NCBI GenBank assembly: GCA_030418545.1
Contig: QAIB01000002.1
Location: forward strand, 620,001-684,000
DNA: 64,000 bases
Origin: Xenophilus aerolatus
GTDB taxonomy: Bacteria > Pseudomonadota > Gammaproteobacteria > Burkholderiales > Burkholderiaceae_C
Direction: 5' to 3'
The notes beneath the pieces were generated by a model. It searched no databases. It saw only the letters and a list, made by a program, of their open reading frames with translations, and was not told the DNA's origin. Made by a program: the position numbers and the translations under genes. Positions 37,601 to 45,109 of this stretch are shown in pieces (within the stretch, counting starts at the first letter, position 1; every line of letters starts with the position of its first letter).

Positions 37601-40240
37601 TCAGCTAAAGGTCGCCGCCTGGGGCTTGGCTTTCTCCCATGCCTTGCGCGCTGTGTTGTACTCAGCCTTGATGCGGTCCATCTGTGCCAATTCGTCAACC
37701 ACGAAATCAATCGTCAACGGCACTTCGTGGAAGTCTGGCGAGTGGGAGTGAGCATCGATGTATCGGGATAACATCACCATGCGCGTGTGAACCTGTGCAG
37801 CAATGCCTTCATCAAAATACACCTGACTGAGGGTGAAGGTGATGTTCTCCCGCCAGCGGCGCACGACATTGCCGAACAGCTTTCGCTGAATGAAGTCCTC
37901 ATAGGCGGTACGCAGGCTGCCACACGCCTTCTCCAGGCTGTCGCGCTGCTTGTCGCCATCCAGCGTGCGGGCGACGTCAAGGTGCTTTCGTGCGCGATCG
38001 TGTGCAGCACCTTCGTAATGTTCGTGAGGGAAGGCCAGGCTGTCGATGACACCTGGCTCTTCGGCCTCGCCACGCCACACGGTCCGGCCCGCGAAATCGA
38101 CACCCTTTTCCACCGCAGCCGTCGCCAGATAGTTCGTAAACAGGATGTCGTGCGTAAAGACGATCACCTGCCGCTTGGCGGCTTCGTCCACCAGGCGTTG
38201 TGCGATCGCCTCTTTGCGTACATGGTCCATCGAGGTCACGGGGTCATCGAACACCACGCCCAAACAGGAACCGTTGAGTTCCACTTCAGTGAGAAAGTCG
38301 GCCAATGCCGCGGCGGTCTGTTCGCCCTCGCTCAGCACCGAAGACGGGTCGATGCCGGCCACGCTGGCGTTGGCAATCTCGATTTTGCGATCAGTCGTTC
38401 CAGCATCGCCCGCGAAGCGGAATTGCACCGGCAGCTTGAGCTGCAGGGCGGCGCAGTTCTCCGTGAATCGCGCGATGAAGCCCTGCGCCACCAGTTCTGT
38501 GGCCAGCGCTTTCTGCTTGCTGGTCACTTCGCGTTGGGATACGGCAAAGCCGCGGATGCACGAATTGGCCTTCACCACCCATTTGAGGTCTGCCACCGCC
38601 GCAGCGATGGCATCGTACTGGCCGGAGAGCACCTGGCGATCGAGTAACAATCGCTCCTCTGCCATCAACGACCCCATCAGTACCTTGGGGTCCTTCTGTC
38701 GCAAGGCATCGTTGTCGGATTTCAGGCGCTCAACCAACTCCGTGATGCGTACCGAGACCGGGTCATGGTCCAACATGCTCAAGCCAGGGTCGAAGGCACC
38801 GGCAACCGCCCGCGCCAATGCTCCGATGACTTCCCGATAGCCTTCGACATGACTGGAAACCGCCGCGGCCATTGCGGCATCCACCTCGGTCAAGGTCCGG
38901 CGCGCGACACTGCCCTCGTCGAAGAAGGCGAGACTGATCTTCGACAACTTCGTGCCATACCCTGCGAGCGTTGTCTTGGCCTGGCCAAGCTGCGCTTCGA
39001 CACCACTGGTTGCGAACTGATAGAAGCGGGTCAATCGTGCAATGCCGTCTTCGTCGAGAACCTGATGGCAAAGCACGCATCGGGCCGCATCCGCCTTCGG
39101 TGGAAACGCCTCGTCAGGATAGGCTTCGGCGTTGTAAGCAATGGCCGCAGCCAGCAGGTCACGCCATGCTGCTGTGCCGATGGGCTGCACCGGCTCCTCG
39201 CCCAACTGTGCCGCTGAGAGCGCTGACGCCTTTTCCGTCAGCGTCTGAATCTGCTTGACGGCATTGGTGATCTGTTCCGCGACTGCAGGCGATACAGCCA
39301 TGTGCAAACCTGAGATCGATGCTTTCAGTGCGTCCAGATCGATGATGCGCTGCTCATTCTGGCGAATGATCTCCTTGGGATCGGTGGTCCTGAGTGTCGC
39401 GAGTTGCTGGACAACCGATTCCAGGCGCGCGCGCTCCTCGTCGCCGAAGGCGGCCAATGCCTGCAAGCCAACGAGGTCCGTCTGTGCCGTCAGGGTGATC
39501 AGCAGCGAAGCGACTTCGGACGTGCTGCCTGGAATCGCGAACTTGTCCGTAGCGTGGGAACGTAGAGCGATGTCATCGCGCAGCTTGCGCTGGAGCTTTC
39601 CGAAGACCTCCACCATGCGGGGAAAAACATCGAACAGATAAGGCATGACTTGGAAGGCATTGCGCTCATCCAGATGGACACGCACGCAGGTCGAGTCGAA
39701 CACCGCGAAGTTGTCGCGCAGTCGCTGGCAAGGCTCCTTGTAGACAAATGTCGTGTTGGAGCCGTCGTCGAAGGCAAACGTCGCGCTAGGCGTGGGTTGT
39801 TTGTGCTTGGCCAACTTCACATCGCCGAGAATCGCGGTTTGCTTGGAACGGGTGAAGCATGCGGCTTTGAGCACTCGCGCATAGCCGGACTTGCCCGCAC
39901 CGTTGGGACCATAGATCACAGTGAGCTTGCGCCCGAAAGTCAGTGTTTCACCCGGCGCCAGGGCGTTGACGCCGGTCAGTGCGGTCATGGCGGTCACTAC
40001 GCTTGAGTCCGTTGTGGGGCCGCCTTGGATCTGGGGCAAGGCGATGTCCCATGTGGCGCGTGGCATCTCCGTGGTGGCCAGTTGCTGGTCCATCAAGTAC
40101 TCGCGGTAGACCTCATCCAAAGCCTCGTCCGGGAAATCGACGGCGCCAACGAGTTTGACCAGCAGGCACCGCTGCCAGTTGGAAAGCGTCTTGCCCCAAG
40201 CGGACAGCGCATCGAAGACATTGAACGCCGCTTGCGACAT
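37601..40240 (-). CDS. ABC/SMC-type ATPase with CxxC hook (RloC/AAA_13-like)
   Basis: An 879-residue split-ATPase protein. Walker A GPNGAGKS is at 111-118 and a long helical middle holds CVLC at 388-391, which could form a zinc hook. The signature LSEGEQTAAALADFL starts at 636, Walker B VVFDDP is at 662-667 and the switch His is in VFTHD (697). The layout matches RloC/PrrC-like and other AAA_13 ATPases that sense phage or DNA damage. The C-terminal 180 residues show no clear toxin motif, so cleavage may come from the PIN-like partner downstream. Confidence 0.8.
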   Translation of the reverse strand: MSQAAFNVFDALSAWGKTLSNWQRCLLVKLVGAVDFPDEALDEVYREYLMDQQLATTEMPRATWDIALPQIQGGPTTDSSVVTAMTALTGVNALAPGETLTFGRKLTVIYGPNGAGKSGYARVLKAACFTRSKQTAILGDVKLAKHKQPTPSATFAFDDGSNTTFVYKEPCQRLRDNFAVFDSTCVRVHLDERNAFQVMPYLFDVFPRMVEVFGKLQRKLRDDIALRSHATDKFAIPGSTSEVASLLITLTAQTDLVGLQALAAFGDEERARLESVVQQLATLRTTDPKEIIRQNEQRIIDLDALKASISGLHMAVSPAVAEQITNAVKQIQTLTEKASALSAAQLGEEPVQPIGTAAWRDLLAAAIAYNAEAYPDEAFPPKADAARCVLCHQVLDEDGIARLTRFYQFATSGVEAQLGQAKTTLAGYGTKLSKISLAFFDEGSVARRTLTEVDAAMAAAVSSHVEGYREVIGALARAVAGAFDPGLSMLDHDPVSVRITELVERLKSDNDALRQKDPKVLMGSLMAEERLLLDRQVLSGQYDAIAAAVADLKWVVKANSCIRGFAVSQREVTSKQKALATELVAQGFIARFTENCAALQLKLPVQFRFAGDAGTTDRKIEIANASVAGIDPSSVLSEGEQTAAALADFLTEVELNGSCLGVVFDDPVTSMDHVRKEAIAQRLVDEAAKRQVIVFTHDILFTNYLATAAVEKGVDFAGRTVWRGEAEEPGVIDSLAFPHEHYEGAAHDRARKHLDVARTLDGDKQRDSLEKACGSLRTAYEDFIQRKLFGNVVRRWRENITFTLSQVYFDEGIAAQVHTRMVMLSRYIDAHSHSPDFHEVPLTIDFVVDELAQMDRIKAEYNTARKAWEKAKPQAATFS

Positions 40241-40311
40241 GAAGATTCCTTGTTTTAAGCCATTTGAATCTCGTTCAACAGGCTGGGACGGTCTATTCAG
40301 AGGAGGCAGGT

Positions 40312-40337
40312 GATTGTCGTATCACGATACAACAATC
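40312..40337. promoter_or_regulatory. 26-bp near-perfect palindrome upstream of the ATPase gene
   Basis: The arms GATTGTCGTATC (40312-40323) and GATACAACAATC (40326-40337) pair at 11 of 12 positions around a two-base centre. It lies about 72-97 bases before the ATPase start, in the only sizeable gap of the cassette. No T tract follows on the minus strand, so an operator is more likely than a terminator. The binding protein is unknown. Confidence 0.6.
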
Positions 40338-40359
40338 GATCAGGACGGCGTTGCGACGC

Positions 40360-41178
40360 CTACGAAAAGGACACTGCCGCTTTCTGCACGCCATCCAGTT
40401 TTCTATGGATCAGTGAAACCAGCGTCAAGATGTCGAGCGCATCCTGCTCAGACATAGGCCAATTCGTCTTCGGGGCATGGGCCAAGGGATTGCGCACGGC
40501 GCCGAACAGACCGATTAGCAAGTTCGCAAATCCTCTCTGCTCGCTCTTTTCGGACTCGGTGCTCAGTGGTCCCAAGACCAAGATTGGCTGCTGACCCGCG
40601 AACGCCTTGTTCACCAAGTCGGCACCATCGCCGGTCAACCCCGACAGTATGCGAATTCGCTCGGCGACACCCTTGCTCGCCTCGAAGACCGCATGAAAAT
40701 AGTTCTCGTCCAACAGCTCGGCTCGGCAGTAATTCAAGACCTCCGCATGGACGACTCTGCTTTCCAGCGCCGCCTTGAGACGTCCAGCGCGTGCGCGGGC
40801 TGCATCCAACGTCGTCGCCTTGTCGGCATATCCCACCTTGCCATCGTCGCGAACATAGAAGCCAGAGAACGCCAGCACGACATTGAGTTCATCCCGCAGC
40901 CAAGCAAATGTTCCAGGATCGCGCACGTAGTTCACCGGGTTCATTGCGCGGTTGATGAACATAATCAGATGGTTGCCTCGCTGATGCTTGTTCTGCAACT
41001 CGGCGAGCGCGTTGAACAACCGCTTCCACTTCGTCATGCCCGGCGATGGGTCGATCACTTCCATCTCTTGCAGCAGCCTCCCAATCTGTGTGCCACTCAA
41101 GCCGCGCTCGGTGTCTGCAAGCACACGGCAGGCAGCTTCAAGATGCTGAGAACTGAACAGGTCAATTTGCGCCGCCAT
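40360..41178 (-). CDS. HEPN-type protein (TIGR02391/Ymh-like)
   Basis: A 272-residue protein. Its C-terminal half (about 150-265) is the Ymh-like HEPN region, with the Rx4H motif RNPLAH (Arg229, His234), the catalytic motif of many HEPN ribonucleases. The N-terminal half is mixed helix-strand, with FNALAELQNKHQRGNHLIMF. HEPN proteins often act in abortive phage defence. It follows the nuclease-fold gene by 17 bases, pointing to one transcript. Confidence 0.72.
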   Translation of the reverse strand: MAAQIDLFSSQHLEAACRVLADTERGLSGTQIGRLLQEMEVIDPSPGMTKWKRLFNALAELQNKHQRGNHLIMFINRAMNPVNYVRDPGTFAWLRDELNVVLAFSGFYVRDDGKVGYADKATTLDAARARAGRLKAALESRVVHAEVLNYCRAELLDENYFHAVFEASKGVAERIRILSGLTGDGADLVNKAFAGQQPILVLGPLSTESEKSEQRGFANLLIGLFGAVRNPLAHAPKTNWPMSEQDALDILTLVSLIHRKLDGVQKAAVSFS

Positions 41179-41195
41179 TGCCGACCTCTCCGCGT

Positions 41196-42137
41196 TTAGC
41201 GGACGACAACATCGAACGGTGCATGCACCGAGCGAAAGGTAGCGAGGATGCGGTCACGGGCGCAATCCAGTTCGTCCGCTACACGAGAACTGAGCATGTA
41301 GGTGGGGCAGTCCGCCTTGCCGCATTCACAATGCCGGATCTCGCCTTCTCGGAGGCGAGAGACGAAGATGCGGCGCAGTTCATCGACTTGACGCACAACC
41401 TGGGCCAGCACCTTGCGAACACGCTGATCTCTGATGTGATGGATCGATGGAATGCGCCGAATTTCGGTGCCTTCACGTGTTCTCCACGCTCCGGTGTTGA
41501 GTGCTCGAATGGTGTCCTCAACAGCTTGCTGGAAGGCGGGTAGCGAACTTTCCTGTTGAAAAGGTGTGCGAAAAGCAGGCCGGTCGAATACGGCAGCCAT
41601 CAAACCCAGCGCCTCGGCGTCGGATAAGCCAGGGAAGTCATCAACGAATTTTCGGATCTCAGCTTCGGCTTCGGGGAACTCGACTCCCTGGACGAAGCGG
41701 TGCAAGAGGTATTCGCCACGCAAACGCAGGTTCTCCTCGAACTCGACGCTCGACCAGATCGTCACATGCGCTACGCCAAGTGCAGCAGCGCTATCGCTGA
41801 TCCGTGTTCTGCTGGCGTCAGAGACTGCACCACGACAGATGAATTTGAAAGCATCTGGCGTACCGCCAGTAGCCTCGACAGCCTTCTCCATATCGGTTCG
41901 GGCTTTCGCCAGGGTCAGCATGTCACGATTAGCGCACTGGATAATCGTCTTGCGCGAAGGTCGATCGTCAAACTCCTCGATTCCGAAGATGTCTCGTCCC
42001 TGGTCGCTACCCGATTGGCCGTGCCAGATCAGGTCGCGCCAGCCGGTACGAACGTGATAAGCAAAAGCAAGGCGCTCAAATTGAACGCCGCTGTAGTCTT
42101 CAAAGTGAATCGGATGAACGATGCTTGCCATAGGCAT
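41196..42137 (-). CDS. Mrr-like PD-(D/E)xK-fold protein with altered motif
   Basis: A 313-residue protein. Residues 15-70 fit a restriction-endonuclease-like core: FERLAFAYHVRTGW, then GSDQGRDIFGI with Asp49, then KTIIQCANR. In active Mrr-type enzymes the last strand reads QxK; here it reads Gln67-Cys-Ala, so the catalytic Lys is missing or displaced. The C-terminal part (about 255-290) has a Cys-rich CECGKADC that may bind metal. It may bind DNA without cutting it. The start could also be at 42131. Confidence 0.65.
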   Translation of the reverse strand: MPMASIVHPIHFEDYSGVQFERLAFAYHVRTGWRDLIWHGQSGSDQGRDIFGIEEFDDRPSRKTIIQCANRDMLTLAKARTDMEKAVEATGGTPDAFKFICRGAVSDASRTRISDSAAALGVAHVTIWSSVEFEENLRLRGEYLLHRFVQGVEFPEAEAEIRKFVDDFPGLSDAEALGLMAAVFDRPAFRTPFQQESSLPAFQQAVEDTIRALNTGAWRTREGTEIRRIPSIHHIRDQRVRKVLAQVVRQVDELRRIFVSRLREGEIRHCECGKADCPTYMLSSRVADELDCARDRILATFRSVHAPFDVVVR

Positions 42138-42143
42138 CGAACA

Positions 42144-42461
42144 TCAAGCCGCGTGCGCCGAGGGCGCAGAAGCCAGCGGCTGCACAGCCAAGCGTAGGCC
42201 CATCGTCTTGAGGATGGCGGTCAAGCTGTTCAGGGCGGGATTGCCCTTCGGCGACAACGTGCGGTAAAGCTGCGTCGGGTTAAGGTGAGCCTGTTCGGCC
42301 ACCGCCTGCACGCCGCCGACTGTCTGCGCAAGCTGGCGCAGCACGGTCATCAGTTCGGCTTGGTCGCCATCGGCCAGGATGTTGTTGATGACTTCAAGTG
42401 CGAGCGCCGGATCGTTGCGGTACAGCTCGGCCATCGCCTCGTCATGGGATTTGCCTCTCAT
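42144..42461 (-). CDS. HigA-like antitoxin
   Basis: A 105-residue helix-turn-helix protein with VGGVQAVAEQAHLNPTQLYRTLSPKGNPALNSL in its DNA-binding half, typical of the antidote proteins paired with HigB/Gp49-type toxins. The ATG at 42461 overlaps the toxin stop by four bases. In HigBA pairs the toxin gene comes first, as here. It would neutralise the toxin and repress the operon. Confidence 0.83.
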   Translation of the reverse strand: MRGKSHDEAMAELYRNDPALALEVINNILADGDQAELMTVLRQLAQTVGGVQAVAEQAHLNPTQLYRTLSPKGNPALNSLTAILKTMGLRLAVQPLASAPSAHAA

Positions 42462-42787
42462 TCGTCGATTCTCCGTTGCCAGTCCTGCCAATAGCCCACC
42501 GCCCGGTCAATGTCCGCATCCTGGGTGCGCTTGTCGCCACCACACAGCAGCAGCACCAACCGTTGCCCCGCTAGGCCGTAATAAACCCGATAGCCAGGCC
42601 CCGCGTCGATGCGCAGCTCCCACACGCCATCTCGGCAAAACTTGTGGTCGCCGAAGTTGCCTTGCTCGATACGGGCCACGCGGCGGATGACCGCCACCTT
42701 GGCTTGTGCATCACGCAAGCGCCGCAGCCAGTCGGTGTAGAGATCCTTCTGTACGTCGGCCGAGAGGTAGTGCTCGATTCGGTACAT
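42458..42787 (-). CDS. HigB/RelE-like toxin (Gp49 family)
   Basis: A 109-residue RelE/ParE-superfamily toxin. It has WLRRLRDAQAKVAVIRRVAR, then DGVWELRIDAGPGYRVYYG and LLLCGGDKRTQDADI, the usual Gp49 pattern. Such toxins cut mRNA on the ribosome. Next to the integrase, the pair would help keep the ICE in the cell. Confidence 0.85.
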   Translation of the reverse strand: MYRIEHYLSADVQKDLYTDWLRRLRDAQAKVAVIRRVARIEQGNFGDHKFCRDGVWELRIDAGPGYRVYYGLAGQRLVLLLCGGDKRTQDADIDRAVGYWQDWQRRIDE

Positions 42788-42794
42788 TGTTATT

Positions 42795-42810
42795 TTCGTT
42801 TATAGACGAA
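42795..42810 (-). promoter_or_regulatory. Palindrome over the toxin-antitoxin promoter
   Basis: TTCGT and ACGAA arms flank TTATAG, which reads CTATAA on the minus strand and could be a -10 element. It lies a few bases before the toxin start. This fits autorepression by the HigA-like protein; inferred. Confidence 0.42.
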
Positions 42811-42888
42811 TGGAAGTCAAGGAGAAGGGGCGAGCCCGCGTCCACATTTCCGAGACACTGTCTCGGATTTCCCGGGTGGGCCTCCTTC

Positions 42889-44088
42889 TCATGCTTCGAC
42901 CTCCGCCTGGCGTTGCGCACCCGTGATCGTCTTGCGCCGGGCCGCCACTAGTTCGGCCGCTTGCCGCACCGGATCGTCCTCGGTATGGACGTAGCGCATG
43001 AACATCGCCGCGGTCTTGTGCGCTGTCAGCGCCATGCCGACCTTTAGGGGAACGCCCGAATTGGCAATGTCGGTCGCCGAGCGGTGGCGGATACCGTGAG
43101 TGCCGACCTTCGGCACACCGGCACGGTCAAGGATGCGCCGCCACGCCTGATAGTAGGTGTGGGTGCTGAGGGGCTTGCTGTGGTCGAGGATCGCCGGGCA
43201 GACATAGGGCGAATCGCCGTAGCGAGGAGCATTGGTCAGCCGCCGGCGGGCTTCCTCACTCAAGGGCTTGGACATATCGCCGGTCTTGCTGTCCGGCCAG
43301 ACCACCCGGCCGTTGGGTAGGTCGAGCCAATCCCACTGCAAGAGCAGGACTTCCGACATGCGTGCGGCGAACTCGAATTGCAGCCGGACTGCCAGCAGGT
43401 GGGTGGGATGCTCCAAGCCTTCGGCCTCGGCCTTCTCCAGATAGGTGAACAGCTTGGTCATCTGGTCGTCGGTGATGAGCCGGGTCGAACCCTTTTCCGG
43501 GTACTTGGGGACGTGGCGGCACGGGTTGGAGCCATCGGGCCGGTAGCCCCACAGCTCGGCCAGGTTGAACATCTTGCGGACGAGCGACAGCACCCGGTTA
43601 GCCTGGGTGGGCGACTTCTCCATGCGCTTCATCAGCGCGGTGATGTCGTGGCGTGTGACCTCGTGAACCTTCTTGCTGCCGAAGGCCGGGATGACGAAGC
43701 TGTCGATCTGGTACTGGTAGCCGGCCTGTGTGCTGGGCTTGTTGTGCGGCTTGGAGTGGTCGTCCATGAACCGGCCGCACAGCTCCTTGACCGTCGGCGC
43801 CTTGCGGGATTCGGCCTTGTCGAGTCCGGGATCGCCCCCGCGCCGGACTTCGGCCAGCCAGTCTTGCGCAAGCAATCGCGCCTGTTCGACCGTCAGTTCG
43901 CCGAACTGGCCGATTGCCGGCTTGCGCCGCACGCCGGAGTTCGTGCGGTACTGAACCATGAAGACCTTGCGGCCCGTTGGTGTAATCTTGCACAAGAAGC
44001 CCGGAACGAGCGTATCCCGGAGTTCCACGTCGCAGGTTTGAGCCTGCGATGTGTCAACGACGGACTTGGTGAGTTTGACCTTCGCCAT
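42889..44088 (-). CDS. Tyrosine site-specific integrase
   Basis: A 399-residue phage-type integrase with an N-terminal DUF4102-like arm-binding part and a full catalytic set: Arg243 (AARMSEVL), Lys268 (SKTGD), His331 and Arg334 (HGIRHR), His357 and Tyr366 (FMRYVH). It reads away from the tRNA-Leu fragment 177 bases upstream. It should integrate and, with a directionality factor, excise the ICE at tRNA-Leu. Apparently intact. Confidence 0.92.
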   Translation of the reverse strand: MAKVKLTKSVVDTSQAQTCDVELRDTLVPGFLCKITPTGRKVFMVQYRTNSGVRRKPAIGQFGELTVEQARLLAQDWLAEVRRGGDPGLDKAESRKAPTVKELCGRFMDDHSKPHNKPSTQAGYQYQIDSFVIPAFGSKKVHEVTRHDITALMKRMEKSPTQANRVLSLVRKMFNLAELWGYRPDGSNPCRHVPKYPEKGSTRLITDDQMTKLFTYLEKAEAEGLEHPTHLLAVRLQFEFAARMSEVLLLQWDWLDLPNGRVVWPDSKTGDMSKPLSEEARRRLTNAPRYGDSPYVCPAILDHSKPLSTHTYYQAWRRILDRAGVPKVGTHGIRHRSATDIANSGVPLKVGMALTAHKTAAMFMRYVHTEDDPVRQAAELVAARRKTITGAQRQAEVEA

Positions 44089-44264
44089 GAGGTGCTCCTG
44101 AAAGGCCCCGATTCCAGGGGCCGGCTAGGAGCCAGGCGGAGGGGAACCGGGGCGGTTTGCATCGCGCACCGGGATATGATCGAAGGCACTGGCCTCGGGG
44201 AAAACCTGCTGCAGCAAGCCTCATCCAAGCCCATCCTTAGTCCGGTGCGGATGCCATGCTCAGG
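44089..44264. other. ICE right end between integrase and attachment site
   Basis: About 175 bases with the integrase promoter region. A small hairpin (GGCCCC 44104-44109, GGGGCC 44117-44122) lies just upstream of the integrase start. Arm-type integrase sites would be expected here but cannot be assigned by eye. Confidence 0.4.
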
Positions 44265-44325
44265 CTTAAAATCCGCCGCTTTCCTGTGAAGGGGCGTACC
44301 GGTTCGACCCCGGTTCCGGGCACCA
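44265..44325 (+). other. tRNA-Leu(UAA) 3' half, right attachment site
   Basis: The sequence from CTTAAAATCCGC (anticodon loop and 3' stem) through a long variable arm, the T-arm ACCGG-TTCGACC-CCGGT (44298-44314) and the acceptor TCCGGGC to encoded CCA (44325) is the 3' part of a tRNA-Leu with anticodon UAA. The 5' side of the anticodon stem is not complementary, and no D-arm or acceptor 5' strand precedes it. So the ICE joins inside the anticodon loop. The ICE should supply an equal copy at its other end to restore the tRNA. Confidence 0.85.
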
Positions 44326-44351
44326 CATCCACGAGTACAAGGGAGCTGCTC

Positions 44352-44990
44352 ATGCCTCGCTACAACGCTCCATTCGAGATCCATGTGCACGGCGACGTGC
44401 CGCTGCGCTCGGACGTCACCTACGACCAGATCCAGGAGGCACTCAAGCCGCTGTGGACCTATGCCGGCGCCAAGTCGCTGGCCGACGGTGCCACCAGCTC
44501 CTACGAAGAGGAGCCGGGCATCCGTTACGAGCAGAAGGACAGCATGCTGCAGATCTGCTGGACCGTCGCCGGCGACGAGGACTTCCGCCAGGCGCTCGAC
44601 GAGATGTGCATGGGCGTCAACGAGCTCGCGGAGCAGGGCGCCGCCATCGAGGTCACCTTCTACGACACGGAGTTCGACGAAGAGGAAGACGGCGACCCCG
44701 AAGAGGAGTCGCGCGACGACTTCGTGATGCTCTTCGTCGGCCCCAATCCCGCCGCGATCATGCAGGTCCAGCGCGACCTGCTGGTCGAGGACGTGGTCAA
44801 CCTCATGGAGCGCCACTTCGACGGCGCCGAACTCGGCGGCGTCGTGGCCGAGATCGACAAGCTGTTCAGCGACCGCTTCGATGCGCTCGTGAATTCGCTC
44901 GAGATCGGCAAACGCCCGCGCGGCGGCGGCACCGGTGGCCCAGGGGCCGGTGGCCACGGCGGCGGCCGCCGGCCGCGCCACCTGCACTGA
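44352..44990 (+). CDS. DUF6806-like hypothetical protein
   Basis: A 212-residue acidic protein opening MPRYNAPFEIHVHGDVPLR, with a highly acidic middle (EFDEEEDGDPEEE) and a Gly/Arg-rich tail. I recognise it as a conserved betaproteobacterial protein (DUF6806) of unknown function. It has an AAGGGAG ribosome site and lies right after the tRNA fragment, so it is the first chromosomal gene. A UUCG hairpin ends it. Confidence 0.75.
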   Translation: MPRYNAPFEIHVHGDVPLRSDVTYDQIQEALKPLWTYAGAKSLADGATSSYEEEPGIRYEQKDSMLQICWTVAGDEDFRQALDEMCMGVNELAEQGAAIEVTFYDTEFDEEEDGDPEEESRDDFVMLFVGPNPAAIMQVQRDLLVEDVVNLMERHFDGAELGGVVAEIDKLFSDRFDALVNSLEIGKRPRGGGTGGPGAGGHGGGRRPRHLH

Positions 44991-45024
44991 CCCGGCGGCG
45001 CACGTCACCGGCCGCCGCCTGCAC

Positions 45025-45044
45025 AGGCCCGCTTCGGCGGGCCT
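45025..45044 (+). terminator. UUCG-loop terminator
   Basis: AGGCCCGC and GCGGGCCT pair perfectly around TTCG, followed by TGTCGTT. It ends the DUF6806-like gene before the MFS gene. Confidence 0.85.
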
Positions 45045-45109
45045 TGTCGTTGGCGGCACCGTCACGGTGCTCCGCTATGCTCGCGCCGTCATCCCTGCGA
45101 GGAGTGCGT

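Noticed and set aside
44265-44325. Functional tRNA gene
   Set aside because: The 5' acceptor strand, D-arm and 5' anticodon stem are absent, so it is an attachment-site remnant.
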